Positions 9,977 through 18,505 of a DNA stretch of 64,000 bases are shown here, piece by piece. This DNA comes from Niallia circulans (lineage in GTDB: Bacteria; Bacillota; Bacilli; Bacillales; Cytobacillaceae). The position numbers were made by a program, and so were the translations under genes. The stretch is taken from the NCBI RefSeq assembly GCF_007273535.1, contig NZ_RIBP01000004.1, positions 1,960,001 to 2,024,000 on the forward strand, written 5' to 3'. Positions within the stretch are counted from its first letter, which is position 1, and the number at the start of each line of letters is the position of its first letter. The notes beneath the pieces were generated by a model. It was given only the letters and a program-made list of their open reading frames with translations. It had not been told where the DNA came from and made no database searches.

Positions 9977-10579
9977 TTAACGAGAGTAGAACTCAACGAT
10001 AAGAGCTTCGTTAATTTCAGCTGGCAATTCAGAACGTTCTGGTAAACGAGTGAATGTACCTTCTAATTTATCAGCATCGAAAGTCAAGAAATCAGGTACG
10101 AAGTTGTTCACTTCAACTGCTTCTTTAACAATATCAAGATTACGTGATTTATCACGCAATGTGATTGTTTGACCTGCTTTTAGACGGTATGATGGGATAT
10201 CTACGCGTCCACCATCAACGATAACGTGACCGTGGTTAACAAGCTGACGTGCTTGACGACGTGTGCGAGCAAGACCTAAACGATAAACAACGTTATCAAG
10301 GCGAGATTCTAGAAGCGCCATGAAGTTTTCACCGTGTTTACCTTTCATTTTGCCAGCAATATCGAATAAATTACGGAATTGACGCTCATTTACACCATAC
10401 ATATGACGTAATTTTTGCTTTTCCTGTAATTGTAAACCGTATTCTGATAATTTTTTGCGTTGGTTTGGACCATGTTGTCCTGGAGCGTAAGGGCGTTTAT
10501 CTAACTCTTTGCCAGTACCGCTTAAAGAAATCCCAAGACGACGAGAAAGTTTCCAACTTGGACCTGTATAACGAGCCAT
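9977..10579 (-). CDS. rpsD: 30S ribosomal protein S4
   Basis: 200-residue primary 16S rRNA-binding protein that nucleates assembly of the 30S body. The protein begins [16 protein letters not shown], as in Bacillus S4, and carries the S4 RNA-binding domain ([19 protein letters not shown] and following, about 91-150). The start at 10579 is set by this N-terminus and a GGAGGAG ribosome site; the frame stays open 17 codons upstream. As in B. subtilis it is a single gene outside the large ribosomal clusters, with its own promoter about 190 bases upstream, which leaves room for S4 autoregulation of the leader. Confidence 0.98.
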   Translation of the reverse strand: MARYTGPSWKLSRRLGISLSGTGKELDKRPYAPGQHGPNQRKKLSEYGLQLQEKQKLRHMYGVNERQFRNLFDIAGKMKGKHGENFMALLESRLDNVVYRLGLARTRRQARQLVNHGHVIVDGGRVDIPSYRLKAGQTITLRDKSRNLDIVKEAVEVNNFVPDFLTFDADKLEGTFTRLPERSELPAEINEALIVEFYSR

Positions 10580-10766
10580 TGATGACTCCTCCTTCATGTT
10601 TTTATTTTGGTAAAATAAAAACAGATGCAACTAGCCTTTATGTTTATTTTGTCTTCATGTACCTTCGCCCTAGCAGCTAAGGGTTACACAATACACCATC
10701 AAAACGTGTTTTGAGGAACAAACTAAAACAAGAAAGTGATTTGCATATGCTGCAATATTTTACACA
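10580..10766 (-). promoter_or_regulatory. Long rpsD leader, possible S4 autoregulatory RNA
   Basis: The predicted 5' untranslated region is far longer than needed for translation. In B. subtilis S4 represses rpsD through its leader, and Firmicutes S4 leaders form a recognised RNA family. I did not verify the fold here, so this rests on position and precedent. Confidence 0.4.
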
Positions 10767-10772
10767 AAGAGT

Positions 10773-10801
10773 ATTATATGATTTTACCAATGAAAAAGCA
10801 A
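10773..10801 (-). promoter_or_regulatory. Sigma-A promoter of rpsD
   Basis: On the minus strand TTGCTT (10801-10796) and TATAAT (10778-10773) are 17 bases apart. The start site would give a leader of roughly 185 bases. Confidence 0.8.
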
Positions 10802-10872
10802 GTATAGATTGCAAAATTCTATCCTAGTAGAAATTTACCTATTCATAATAAGGAAAATTTTTAACTGCTGTA

Positions 10873-10900
10873 TTCTTATTCCAGCGCCATGTGATATAAT
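10873..10900 (+). promoter_or_regulatory. Candidate sigma-A promoter upstream of dgcP
   Basis: TTCTTA at 10873 and a perfect TATAAT at 10895-10900 with a 16-base spacer. It lies 220 bases before dgcP, so the transcript would have a leader containing the hairpin at 10952. Confidence 0.5.
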
Positions 10901-10951
10901 TGTTTTAATTTACTATGAGAATTGTCCGATAATTTAAATGTGAAAAATCCT

Positions 10952-10985
10952 ACTTTCGACTTAGACGAAAGTGTCCGTTTTTTTT
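10952..10985 (+). terminator. Hairpin plus T-run in dgcP leader (possible attenuator)
   Basis: ACTTTCG and CGAAAGT arms with a 7-base loop, then GTCCG and eight T residues. The 5-base gap before the T-run makes it a non-ideal intrinsic terminator. It lies between the promoter candidate and dgcP, so it could attenuate dgcP or end a short leader RNA. Confidence 0.45.
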
Positions 10986-11119
10986 GTTGTATGTTATAAA
11001 AGCCATGAGTCTTTTCTCCTTATCACGTTTGTAAGATGGCTTTAGAAGGTATATAAGCAATATCTTAATGGTAACATGGGGAAAATAGAATGAATAGTTA
11101 GATGAATAGGTGATAATAG

Positions 11120-13000
11120 ATGGATAAGCTCGACCACCAATCAATAGTAAATCTAAAAAGTCGGTTCTTCGATCTCTTTGATATAGATAGTAAAACTTTT
11201 AATTATGAGTTAATTTTGCGAGAAATGCTGTATATTATTAAAAACTTCTTGCATGCCTCTGAAGTTACCTATTACAGTGCGAATGAGTGGAACGATGAAT
11301 GGGCTGCAGAAGCATCAACAAACCCTTATTCGACAGCAGCCATTCTTCCGTATACAACGGAAATGAAAAATAAGCTGTTAAGTAAGGAAGTTTCTAGAAA
11401 GCCAATTGGCATTAACACATTAGAACATTATGATTTGCTGATCCCGTTGAAAAACAAAGATGGTTTTTATAATTTTTTTGTTGTCCAATTAGATGAATCT
11501 GCGCAAGTGAGTAATCAAATTGGTACCGATTGTCTTTATAAGCTTATTAGTGAGGAATTTAGTTTCTATATAATTAAGGTTCAGGACTTGCTTGAAATTG
11601 TTGCGGAAGAAAAAAGATATAAAAAGCTCTTTAAAGTTACTGAAACATTCCACTCTTCCATGGATACAGAAGGAGTATTGCGGGCAATTATCAATACATT
11701 GAAGGATATTTATCCATCTCTTGGCTATTATCTTTTGTTGTCCCATGATAATAACACGCATGGCGATTTGCCGATCAAGGATTTAGAATACGACAGTGAA
11801 AACCTTGCTGCAATGGAAGCCTATGTAACTGGAGAGATTCAGTTCGAGTATGTGAAAGAAAGCAGAAATTCCATCTTGTATGCTCCTTTAAAAGGAAAGC
11901 AAGGTGTATATGGGGTTTTGCAAGTTATCGCTAAGAATTCGGTTAAATTTCCAAAAAAAGAAGTCGAATTCATTACCCTGCTGGCCAATACAGCTGGTGG
12001 TGCTTTGGAAAACGCCCAGCTTTATCAGCAATCAAAAAAGCTAGTGTCTGATTTACAGCTCATTAATGAGGCTTCCCATCGATTAAACTCGAATTTAAGG
12101 CTTACGGAAATGATGACATATATGTCAAACCGCATTTCAATGAGCTTTGGGGCCGAGGAGGTTGGTTTCATCCTGTTTTCCTCTGAGACGAACTCATTGA
12201 CTGTATTAAACGGCAGCACTGATTTTTTCTGCACAAAGGCTGCTGAGACGTATATCCATTATTTTAAAGAGAAGATCAAACAAGAAAAGGATTCGTTGTT
12301 TTTAGGCGATTTCAGTATGCCTTCTGAAGAGGATGCTGCTTACAAATCAATCATGGCTGTGCCGATGATGCAAACGGGTGTTTTGAAGGGGTTTGCGATT
12401 GTAATGCATCAATTGCCGTATCATTTTTCTTTTGATACCTTTAAATTGCTGCAATCTCTTATTCATCACTCTACGTTGGCCCTGACAAATTCCATGCTAA
12501 GAGAGGAATTAGAGAAGATGGTGGTTACAGACCATCTGACAAAACTCTATTCGAGGAGCTTCCTAGATGAAAAGCTGGAAAGATCGCTTGTTGAGGATGC
12601 AGAGGGCACCTTTATTTTAATTGATATTGATAATTTCAAGGCAGTGAATGATACGTATGGACATCAAGTTGGTGACGAGATTATCATTCAGGTTGCCAAT
12701 ATTATTATGGAAAACATAAGAGCAACAGATATAGGAGCACGATGGGGTGGTGAGGAGCTTGCAATCTATTTGCCAAGAGTTCCTCTCCAAGTCGGTGTTT
12801 TCATTGCTGAAAGGCTTGTTGAAAAAGTTCGGGAAAGCTCGGTACCTCCTGTAACCATTTCCTGTGGTGTGTCTTATTGGATGAGAAATAATAAAGAAAA
12901 TTATCACTCCATCTTTAAGCGGGCAGACAAAGCATTGTATATTGCGAAAGAGACTGGAAAGGATCGGGTTGTTGTCCAAGATGCCTTTCGTACTAGTTGA
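11120..13000 (+). CDS. dgcP: GAF-GGDEF diguanylate cyclase (YtrP/DgcP type)
   Basis: 626-residue soluble enzyme expected to make cyclic di-GMP from two GTP. GAF-type sensory regions occupy roughly 160-310 and 325-450. The GGDEF domain (about 460-620) is intact, with RWGGEEL at 541-547 as the active-site loop (GGEEL variant), DIDNFKAVNDTYGHQVGD upstream and ADKALYIAKETGKDRV near the end. There is no membrane segment. Orthology to B. subtilis YtrP/DgcP is supported by domain order and by the neighbours rpsD on one side and ytsP-refZ-hisJ on the other, which is the same order in B. subtilis. It converges with ytsP through a shared terminator. Confidence 0.92.
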   Translation: MDKLDHQSIVNLKSRFFDLFDIDSKTFNYELILREMLYIIKNFLHASEVTYYSANEWNDEWAAEASTNPYSTAAILPYTTEMKNKLLSKEVSRKPIGINTLEHYDLLIPLKNKDGFYNFFVVQLDESAQVSNQIGTDCLYKLISEEFSFYIIKVQDLLEIVAEEKRYKKLFKVTETFHSSMDTEGVLRAIINTLKDIYPSLGYYLLLSHDNNTHGDLPIKDLEYDSENLAAMEAYVTGEIQFEYVKESRNSILYAPLKGKQGVYGVLQVIAKNSVKFPKKEVEFITLLANTAGGALENAQLYQQSKKLVSDLQLINEASHRLNSNLRLTEMMTYMSNRISMSFGAEEVGFILFSSETNSLTVLNGSTDFFCTKAAETYIHYFKEKIKQEKDSLFLGDFSMPSEEDAAYKSIMAVPMMQTGVLKGFAIVMHQLPYHFSFDTFKLLQSLIHHSTLALTNSMLREELEKMVVTDHLTKLYSRSFLDEKLERSLVEDAEGTFILIDIDNFKAVNDTYGHQVGDEIIIQVANIIMENIRATDIGARWGGEELAIYLPRVPLQVGVFIAERLVEKVRESSVPPVTISCGVSYWMRNNKENYHSIFKRADKALYIAKETGKDRVVVQDAFRTS

Positions 13001-13018
13001 AAGCTTTATATTTGAATA

Positions 13019-13059
13019 AAACAAAAACACCTCGAAAAGTTTCGAGGTGTTTTTGTTTA
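13019..13059. terminator. Bidirectional terminator between dgcP and ytsP
   Basis: AACACCTCGAAA and TTTCGAGGTGTT arms flanked by an A-run and a T-run, able to serve both convergent genes. Confidence 0.93.
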
Positions 13060-13063
13060 AGCA

Positions 13064-13549
13064 TTATTTTACATATTCCATCAATGTGGAGACGAAAATT
13101 TCTAAGTATTTCCTATCTGTTTCATCAAAGCGGGCCTTTTCAGGTGAATCAATATCAAGAACACCAAGTAATGTGCCGTCTTCCTTCACTAATGGCACAA
13201 CTATTTCTGATTGTGAGGCTGCATCACATGCGATATGTCCTGGGAATTGATGAACATCCTCGACTAATACTGTTTCTAAGTTTTTGGCAGATGTACCGCA
13301 AACGCCTCTTCCGAAAGGAATGCGTACACATGCTGGCAAACCTTGGAACGGCCCAAGAACTAGCTCAGTTCCTTCTGTCAAATAAAAACCTACCCAATTC
13401 ACGCGGTCCAAAAATTGATTTAAAAGAGCCGCTGCATTTGATAAGTTAGCTATTGTATTTGATTCGCCTTCAAGAAGAGCCTTAAGTTGTTTTACCACTA
13501 ATTCATATTGCTTTTCCCGATTGCCGTTGTAAGTTTCGACGTTAAACAA
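13064..13549 (-). CDS. ytsP: GAF-domain free methionine-(R)-sulfoxide reductase (YtsP)
   Basis: About 161 residues, a single GAF domain. The fRMsr family reduces free L-methionine-R-sulfoxide using cysteine chemistry; three conserved cysteines appear in CVRIPFGRGVCGT (near 74 and 84) and GHIACDAASQSEIV (near 110). The TTG at 13549 gives MFNVETY, matching the MF-x-V start of homologues, with AGGTGA just upstream; a GTG at 13558 is the alternative and adds three residues. It sits divergent from refZ and convergent with dgcP, as in B. subtilis. Confidence 0.9.
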   Translation of the reverse strand: MFNVETYNGNREKQYELVVKQLKALLEGESNTIANLSNAAALLNQFLDRVNWVGFYLTEGTELVLGPFQGLPACVRIPFGRGVCGTSAKNLETVLVEDVHQFPGHIACDAASQSEIVVPLVKEDGTLLGVLDIDSPEKARFDETDRKYLEIFVSTLMEYVK

Positions 13550-13767
13550 GCAAATCACCTAACTTCCTTCAATTATTGTCATTATTTTAGCAGTTTAAGA
13601 GCGAACCTATGAAAGTTTTGTCGACTTTCTTTTAAAGGATTAGCCAGTATTATCAAGAAAAGTATATAGAGTCTTTTCTTTCCTTCATTGTTTTATGCTG
13701 CACGAAAATAATTATTATTCAAACATATTTTATCATGAATAGCAAGAGAAACGAGGCGATTCTTAAG

Positions 13768-14391
13768 ATGAAAAAAAATTCAAAGGAAGCAATTGTCGAA
13801 TCTGCAATTACGTTATTTAACAGGAATGGTTATTATGGGACCTCCATAAGGGATATTGCCGGACATGCGAAAGTTAATATAGCGAATATCTCTTATTATT
13901 TTAATGGCAAGCATGGTTTGCTGGAGCATTGCTTTACTACTTATTTCGAGAATTACATGGAGGTATTAGAGGCAGCTAGCCGCCGTGATTTTAAAAGCAT
14001 AACTGATAAACTGAAGCATGTTGTTCGAGAAATTATTGAATTTCAATGGCAAAACCTACAACTGACAAGATTTGTGCTTCGAGAAGTTTCCATTGATTCC
14101 CAAGTCGTCAGAGAAATTATGTCTACTTACTATGTAAAGGAGCGATATTATCTTATAAGCATATTGGAAGAAGGCATAGAAAAGAAGGAATTTGCCAAAC
14201 AATCTGTCCAGTACAGCATGATTCAATTAAAAAGTTTTCTTACTATGCCTTTTCTTAATGCTTCTTATATCCAAGAAGTGCTCCATATATATTTAAATGA
14301 AGCATACTTTATTAAAAAATATTTAATGGAAATAAATAGATGGATTGATGAAGTGCTTTGCCGTTCATACAGCTTAACGGTTTCCAGCTAG
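13768..14391 (+). CDS. refZ: TetR-family regulator RefZ (YttP)
   Basis: 207-residue DNA-binding protein. Residues 1-60 form a TetR helix-turn-helix (EAIVESAITLFNRNGYYGTS then IRDIAGHAKVNIANISYYFNGKHGL), followed by an alpha-helical regulatory domain. In B. subtilis RefZ binds palindromes near the chromosome origin and tunes FtsZ-ring placement at sporulation. I chose the ATG at 13768 (GAGG about 11 bases upstream); an ATG at 13735 is in frame but lacks a ribosome site. Orthology rests on fold, length and the ytsP/hisJ neighbours. Its last 18 bases overlap the 3' end of the convergent hisJ gene. Confidence 0.85.
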   Translation: MKKNSKEAIVESAITLFNRNGYYGTSIRDIAGHAKVNIANISYYFNGKHGLLEHCFTTYFENYMEVLEAASRRDFKSITDKLKHVVREIIEFQWQNLQLTRFVLREVSIDSQVVREIMSTYYVKERYYLISILEEGIEKKEFAKQSVQYSMIQLKSFLTMPFLNASYIQEVLHIYLNEAYFIKKYLMEINRWIDEVLCRSYSLTVSS

Positions 14392-15177
14392 TAGATGCAG
14401 CCCTTGCCCCATATCCTTCGCTTGATGGGCATCTGAACCATATACAAGTGGAATTTGCAAGCTCAATGCTTTTTTCACAGCCCACTGGGGTGGATATGTC
14501 TCCTCGCATAAAGGTTTATATAACCCAGCTGCATTATAATCCAACTCATACCCAGCACTTTTGACTTGGTGAAGTAACTCTAGGATTTTATTAGAAAAAT
14601 CCTGAATGGGCGGGTATTGTTTTTGAAACTTATGAACAAGTGTCATATGGCCAATTCTTGTCGGTTTGTATGGTCCTAAATCGGCAGAAATTGATTTTGA
14701 AACTGTTTGAAAATAGCATTCATAAATGCGGTCAACATTGCCATAGAGACTGATCATTTCGCCGAATAAATCGGAGCTATAGTCAAGACAATCATACTTT
14801 TCTAAAGGGTTTTTTAAAAAATGCACACTTAAAACACTATCATTCAAGAGATGTCCCCACTTTTGTAAAAACTCTTTAGTTCCATCCTCATAACCCTCAA
14901 TATAATCGATCTCAAGGCCGAGATTGATTTTCAGTTCGCGTTGAAAAAGATCCTTTACAGTTTGGACTTCATCAAAATAGGTTAGCAGCTGCTCTGTAGT
15001 CATACTGCTGTCCTTTGTAGGAGCAGTATCTTCAAATCCAAGTGGTAATGGTGCATGCTCTGTGAAGGTTATTTCCTCAAATCCTAAGTCTATTGCCCTT
15101 TTTATATACTCCTTTAATCCATCATTTGTCCCATGCGGACAAAATGGAGTATGTATATGACCATCTCTTTTATACAT
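14374..15177 (-). CDS. hisJ: Histidinol-phosphatase, PHP family
   Basis: 267-residue metal-dependent phosphatase that converts L-histidinol phosphate to histidinol in histidine synthesis. PHP metal-binding motifs are visible: DGHIHTPFCPHG at the N-terminus, TEHAPLP, GLEIDYIEG, VHFL, GHMTLVHKF and YGSDAH near the end. The start at 15177 is fixed by AGGAGG seven bases upstream; the frame remains open 21 codons further. It is distant from any his operon, as B. subtilis hisJ is, and converges with refZ with an 18-base overlap. Confidence 0.93.
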   Translation of the reverse strand: MYKRDGHIHTPFCPHGTNDGLKEYIKRAIDLGFEEITFTEHAPLPLGFEDTAPTKDSSMTTEQLLTYFDEVQTVKDLFQRELKINLGLEIDYIEGYEDGTKEFLQKWGHLLNDSVLSVHFLKNPLEKYDCLDYSSDLFGEMISLYGNVDRIYECYFQTVSKSISADLGPYKPTRIGHMTLVHKFQKQYPPIQDFSNKILELLHQVKSAGYELDYNAAGLYKPLCEETYPPQWAVKKALSLQIPLVYGSDAHQAKDMGQGLHLLAGNR

Positions 15178-15511
15178 GAGTATCCTCCTATACAATATGC
15201 TATAACTCATTATACATTTTCTCGTTTGAAATACGGGCATCCTTTTGTATGTAAAGGTAAAATTACCGTATTAAATAGCTTTAAAAGAGGGGGATATTGT
15301 CCAAATTGGTTCGCTACAAGCAATAATGTTTGTCTTACGTACATTCACGTAAGAAATCAGTGGATAGGATAATAACAATTTTTCTTAAAAAAAAATAAAA
15401 TATTAGTCAAAAATTGTCGTTTACATGGTATCATAAATACAAATATATAACCTTTACATATTGTATGTATGTTGAAATAAATTTGGTCGGTGTAGGAACA
15501 GGGGGCTTCAA
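15178..15511. other. Divergent intergenic region hisJ-ezrA with a 22-bp palindrome
   Basis: 334 bases without a gene between divergent hisJ and ezrA. The notable element is the inverted repeat at 15333-15354. AT-rich sequence at 15400-15490 probably contains the ezrA promoter, but I cannot fix its hexamers. Confidence 0.6.
15333..15354. promoter_or_regulatory. Palindrome TCTTACGT-N6-ACGTAAGA, candidate operator
   Basis: Exact 8-bp arms around ACATTC. Size and symmetry fit a dimeric regulator such as a TetR protein. There is no T-run, so it is not a terminator. It lies 179 bases before ezrA and 155 bases before hisJ. Confidence 0.55.
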
Positions 15512-17218
15512 ATGAATTACATAATCGGAGTAGTAGGTATTTTGATCTGCCTATTTGCAGCAGGATATTTTATTAGAAGAAAATATTACGGGATTGTAGA
15601 TGAGCTTGAAAGCTGGAAAATCGATATTATGAATCGGCCGGTCTTGTCTGAGCTTTCTAAGGTAAAAAAGCTTAATATGATAGGGCAAACGGAAGAGCTT
15701 TTTGAAAAATGGCGCGCTGATTGGGATGGAATTGTCGCAGACCAGCTGCCTGAACTAGAAGAGCTTTTGTTTGATACGGAAGAATCTATAGATAAATATA
15801 AGTTTAGAAAAGCAAAGGAACTGCAAAAAGGCATTCGTATTAAATTGGAATCAATGGAACGCAGCATTGAGACAATGCTTGAGGAGCTTAATAATTTAAT
15901 CGGCAGTGAGGAAAAAAACAGAACTGAAATTGATGCTTTGAAAGAATCTTACCGGGAGAGCAAAAAAACATTGCTCGCACACAGACACACATTTGGAGAT
16001 ACAGAAAGCAAAATTGAAGAGATGCTGCAGGAAACTGCTGTTAAGTTAAAAGAATACGAGGAAAAAACAGATAATGGTGATTATTTGGAAGCTCGCGAGA
16101 TTATTCATGCGATTGAAAAGCTTACAGAAGATATTCGCTACTTAATTGAAAATATTCCTCCATTATTGATTGAGTGTCAAGCAAAGCTTCCAGAACAGCT
16201 TAACAATTTGAAGGAAGGCTATGCAGATATGCTCGAACAAGGCTTTATTCTCGAACATATTCAGCTTGAAGCAGAAGTGGCGGAAATTGAAGAAGAGTTA
16301 GAACAAAGCAAGGAGTTGCTTAATGATGGCAAGCTAGAGCAGGTTCAGGCTGTCATAGCAGAAATACAGGAGAAATTAGATCTTTTATATGACTTGCTTG
16401 AAAAAGAAGTGATGGCAAGGAACTACTGGAATAAGAATTTAGATCCAGCAAAAGCAATTCTGGATGACATTAAGGCTGGCAATGCTCGTCTTCAAGAGGA
16501 GGTTTCTTTGCTGCAACGAAGCTATAATTTGAATGATGAGGATCTTGAGCTGCAATTTAAGCTCGATAAACGTTTGAAGCTGTTATATAAACAATATGAA
16601 GTGCTTGAGCATAAGCTTTTAACAGAGTCTGCTGCACATACTATTTTGAGTGAAGAACTAAAAAGTCTCAAACAACAGCTGGAGAGTGCATCAAAGGAAC
16701 AGGAAGAGCTGTTTGATAAGCTCCATGCTTTACGAAAAGATGAAGTTATTGCACAAGAAAAAATGACTGAGCTCTCCAAACAAATGGCCAATGCGATGAG
16801 GATGGTGGCTAACAGTAACTTGCCAGGTGTTACATCTGAATATAACGAACTGGCACAAGAGACACAGGAAGCAATCGCCAAGTTAAAAGACGTGCTGCAG
16901 GAAGCACCGCTAGACATGCCGACAGTTCAGCATTTGGCTGATCATGCAGAGCAAGTAACAATAGCGCTGGTGAATGGCACAGAGGAACTGGTTGAAACAG
17001 TGCTACTGGCAGAGAAGGTTATTCAATACGGAAACAGATACCGTCGTAAATACCCACAGGTGGAAAATTCACTTGGAGAAGCAGAAATGCTATTCCGTAA
17101 GTACAGATATAAAGAAGCATTAGAGCATGCGGCAGCAGCTGTTGAAGAAATCGAACCTGGCAGCATCCAAAGGATGGAAGCATGGGTTACTGATTTGCGA
17201 GAAAAGGAATTGAAGTGA
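15512..17218 (+). CDS. ezrA: Septation ring formation regulator EzrA
   Basis: 568-residue membrane-anchored, spectrin-like protein that interacts with FtsZ, prevents polar Z-rings and recruits PBP1 during division. One transmembrane helix at residues 3-22 is followed by a short basic stretch. The rest is almost entirely Glu/Leu/Lys-rich coiled coil with the typical early SWKIDIMNRPVLSELSKVKK and GQTEELFEKWRADWD motifs. Length matches Bacillus EzrA (about 562). GGGGG lies just before the ATG. It is monocistronic, with a terminator two bases after the stop. Confidence 0.97.
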   Translation: MNYIIGVVGILICLFAAGYFIRRKYYGIVDELESWKIDIMNRPVLSELSKVKKLNMIGQTEELFEKWRADWDGIVADQLPELEELLFDTEESIDKYKFRKAKELQKGIRIKLESMERSIETMLEELNNLIGSEEKNRTEIDALKESYRESKKTLLAHRHTFGDTESKIEEMLQETAVKLKEYEEKTDNGDYLEAREIIHAIEKLTEDIRYLIENIPPLLIECQAKLPEQLNNLKEGYADMLEQGFILEHIQLEAEVAEIEEELEQSKELLNDGKLEQVQAVIAEIQEKLDLLYDLLEKEVMARNYWNKNLDPAKAILDDIKAGNARLQEEVSLLQRSYNLNDEDLELQFKLDKRLKLLYKQYEVLEHKLLTESAAHTILSEELKSLKQQLESASKEQEELFDKLHALRKDEVIAQEKMTELSKQMANAMRMVANSNLPGVTSEYNELAQETQEAIAKLKDVLQEAPLDMPTVQHLADHAEQVTIALVNGTEELVETVLLAEKVIQYGNRYRRKYPQVENSLGEAEMLFRKYRYKEALEHAAAAVEEIEPGSIQRMEAWVTDLREKELK

Positions 17219-17221
17219 TAA

Positions 17222-17252
17222 AAAGATAGCCTTGCAAGGCTATCTTTTTTTT
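17222..17252 (+). terminator. Terminator of ezrA
   Basis: AAAGATAGCCTTG and CAAGGCTATCTTT arms with almost no loop, then T8. Confidence 0.93.
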
Positions 17253-17362
17253 GCAGGCAGATTGCGCCACCAATTTTAAGTAGGGGCATAGCTCTACTAT
17301 ATTTTCAAATAATGCTTACTATGATACCATAAAGTGCTGGAGTTCTTATTTAGGAGGGGCTT

Positions 17363-18505
17363 ATGATATATTTAGATAATAGTGCTACAACGAAGCCGTT
17401 TCCAGAAGTGATTGAATCATATACAGCAGTTGCAGCAAACTACTTTGGTAATCCCTCTTCCATCCATCGGATGGGGATGGAAGCAGAAAAGCTTTTAATG
17501 CAAGCGAGGGCACAAATTGCCGCAATCTTAGAGGTTAAACCTAGCGAAATATACTTCACTTCTGGCGGGACAGAAGGAAACAATATGGCTTTAAAAGGAG
17601 TTTCAAGCTTTTATAAGACGAGAGGAAAACATATCATCACGACAAGAATTGAGCATGATTCCATAAAACGGGTGATGGAGCAGCTTGAGCAAGATGGTTT
17701 CACTATTACCTATCTTCCAGTTGATGAACAAGGCTTCGTAGCTGTCGATGATATAAAAAAACATATACAAAATGATACTATCTTAGTATCGATTATGCAT
17801 GTCAATAATGAAACGGGAGCAATCCAGGACATTGCTGCAGTTGGTGAGCTATTACAACAATATCCAAAGATTCTTTTTCATGTGGACGGTGTCCAAGCTA
17901 TTGGGAAAACACCTCTTTCATTTAAGAATCTTCATATAGATTTATATACAATGTCTGCCCATAAATTTCATGGCTTAAAGGGTAATGGTATTTTGTATGC
18001 AAAAGAAGGTCTGCTACTGTCCCCTTTGCTTGCTGGCGGAGGACAAGAGCGTAATATGCGCAGCGGGACTGAAAATGTGGCAGGGGCCGTGTCTACAGCT
18101 AAAGCTTTAAGAATGCAGATGGAAAACTACAAAATGCATTATAGTAAAATGCAGGAGCTTAATACGTTTATCCGTAAACAATTGGAAAGCATGGACGAAA
18201 CAATAGTCCATTCTCCGCTTCACAGTGTACCGCAGATTATTAATTTTTCGGCAGAAGGGATTAAGGCTGAGGTACTTATTCATGCACTTGAAGAAAAAGG
18301 TATCTTTATTTCGACAACAAGCGCGTGTTCATCAAAGACAAACACAGTAAGTAAAACATTATTGGCAATGGGTGTGCCTGAACATATTGCAGAAAGCTCT
18401 TTTCGAATTAGTTTAGCTTATGAGAATAATAAACAAGAGCTGGAAGAAGCGATGGCTGTATTAAAGGAAACTATCCATTGGCTAAGAGGAGTTATGAATA
18501 AATGA
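17363..18505 (+). CDS. nifZ: Cysteine desulfurase (NifZ/IscS-like)
   Basis: 380-residue PLP enzyme releasing sulfur from cysteine as an enzyme-bound persulfide. Visible: YLDNSATTKP start, THGG-like SGGTEGNN, HVDGVQAIGK, the PLP lysine in SAHKFHG near residue 201, and the catalytic cysteine in TTSACSSK near 321. The next gene, thiI, overlaps by four bases (ATGA), so the two are translationally coupled; in B. subtilis the same pair (nifZ-thiI) supplies sulfur for 4-thiouridine in tRNA, which is the likely specific role here. GGAGG lies just before the ATG. Confidence 0.94.
   Translation: MIYLDNSATTKPFPEVIESYTAVAANYFGNPSSIHRMGMEAEKLLMQARAQIAAILEVKPSEIYFTSGGTEGNNMALKGVSSFYKTRGKHIITTRIEHDSIKRVMEQLEQDGFTITYLPVDEQGFVAVDDIKKHIQNDTILVSIMHVNNETGAIQDIAAVGELLQQYPKILFHVDGVQAIGKTPLSFKNLHIDLYTMSAHKFHGLKGNGILYAKEGLLLSPLLAGGGQERNMRSGTENVAGAVSTAKALRMQMENYKMHYSKMQELNTFIRKQLESMDETIVHSPLHSVPQIINFSAEGIKAEVLIHALEEKGIFISTTSACSSKTNTVSKTLLAMGVPEHIAESSFRISLAYENNKQELEEAMAVLKETIHWLRGVMNK

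Noticed and set aside
9757..9996. 79-codon minus-strand frame next to rpsD
   Set aside because: It runs through the rpsD terminator and the end of rpsD, has no ribosome site and no recognisable sequence.
12997..13449. 150-codon plus-strand frame
   Set aside because: Starts in the dgcP terminator region and is antisense to ytsP.
16522..16917. 131-codon minus-strand frame, Ser/Cys-rich
   Set aside because: Antisense shadow of the coiled-coil part of ezrA; composition is the complement of Glu/Leu codons.
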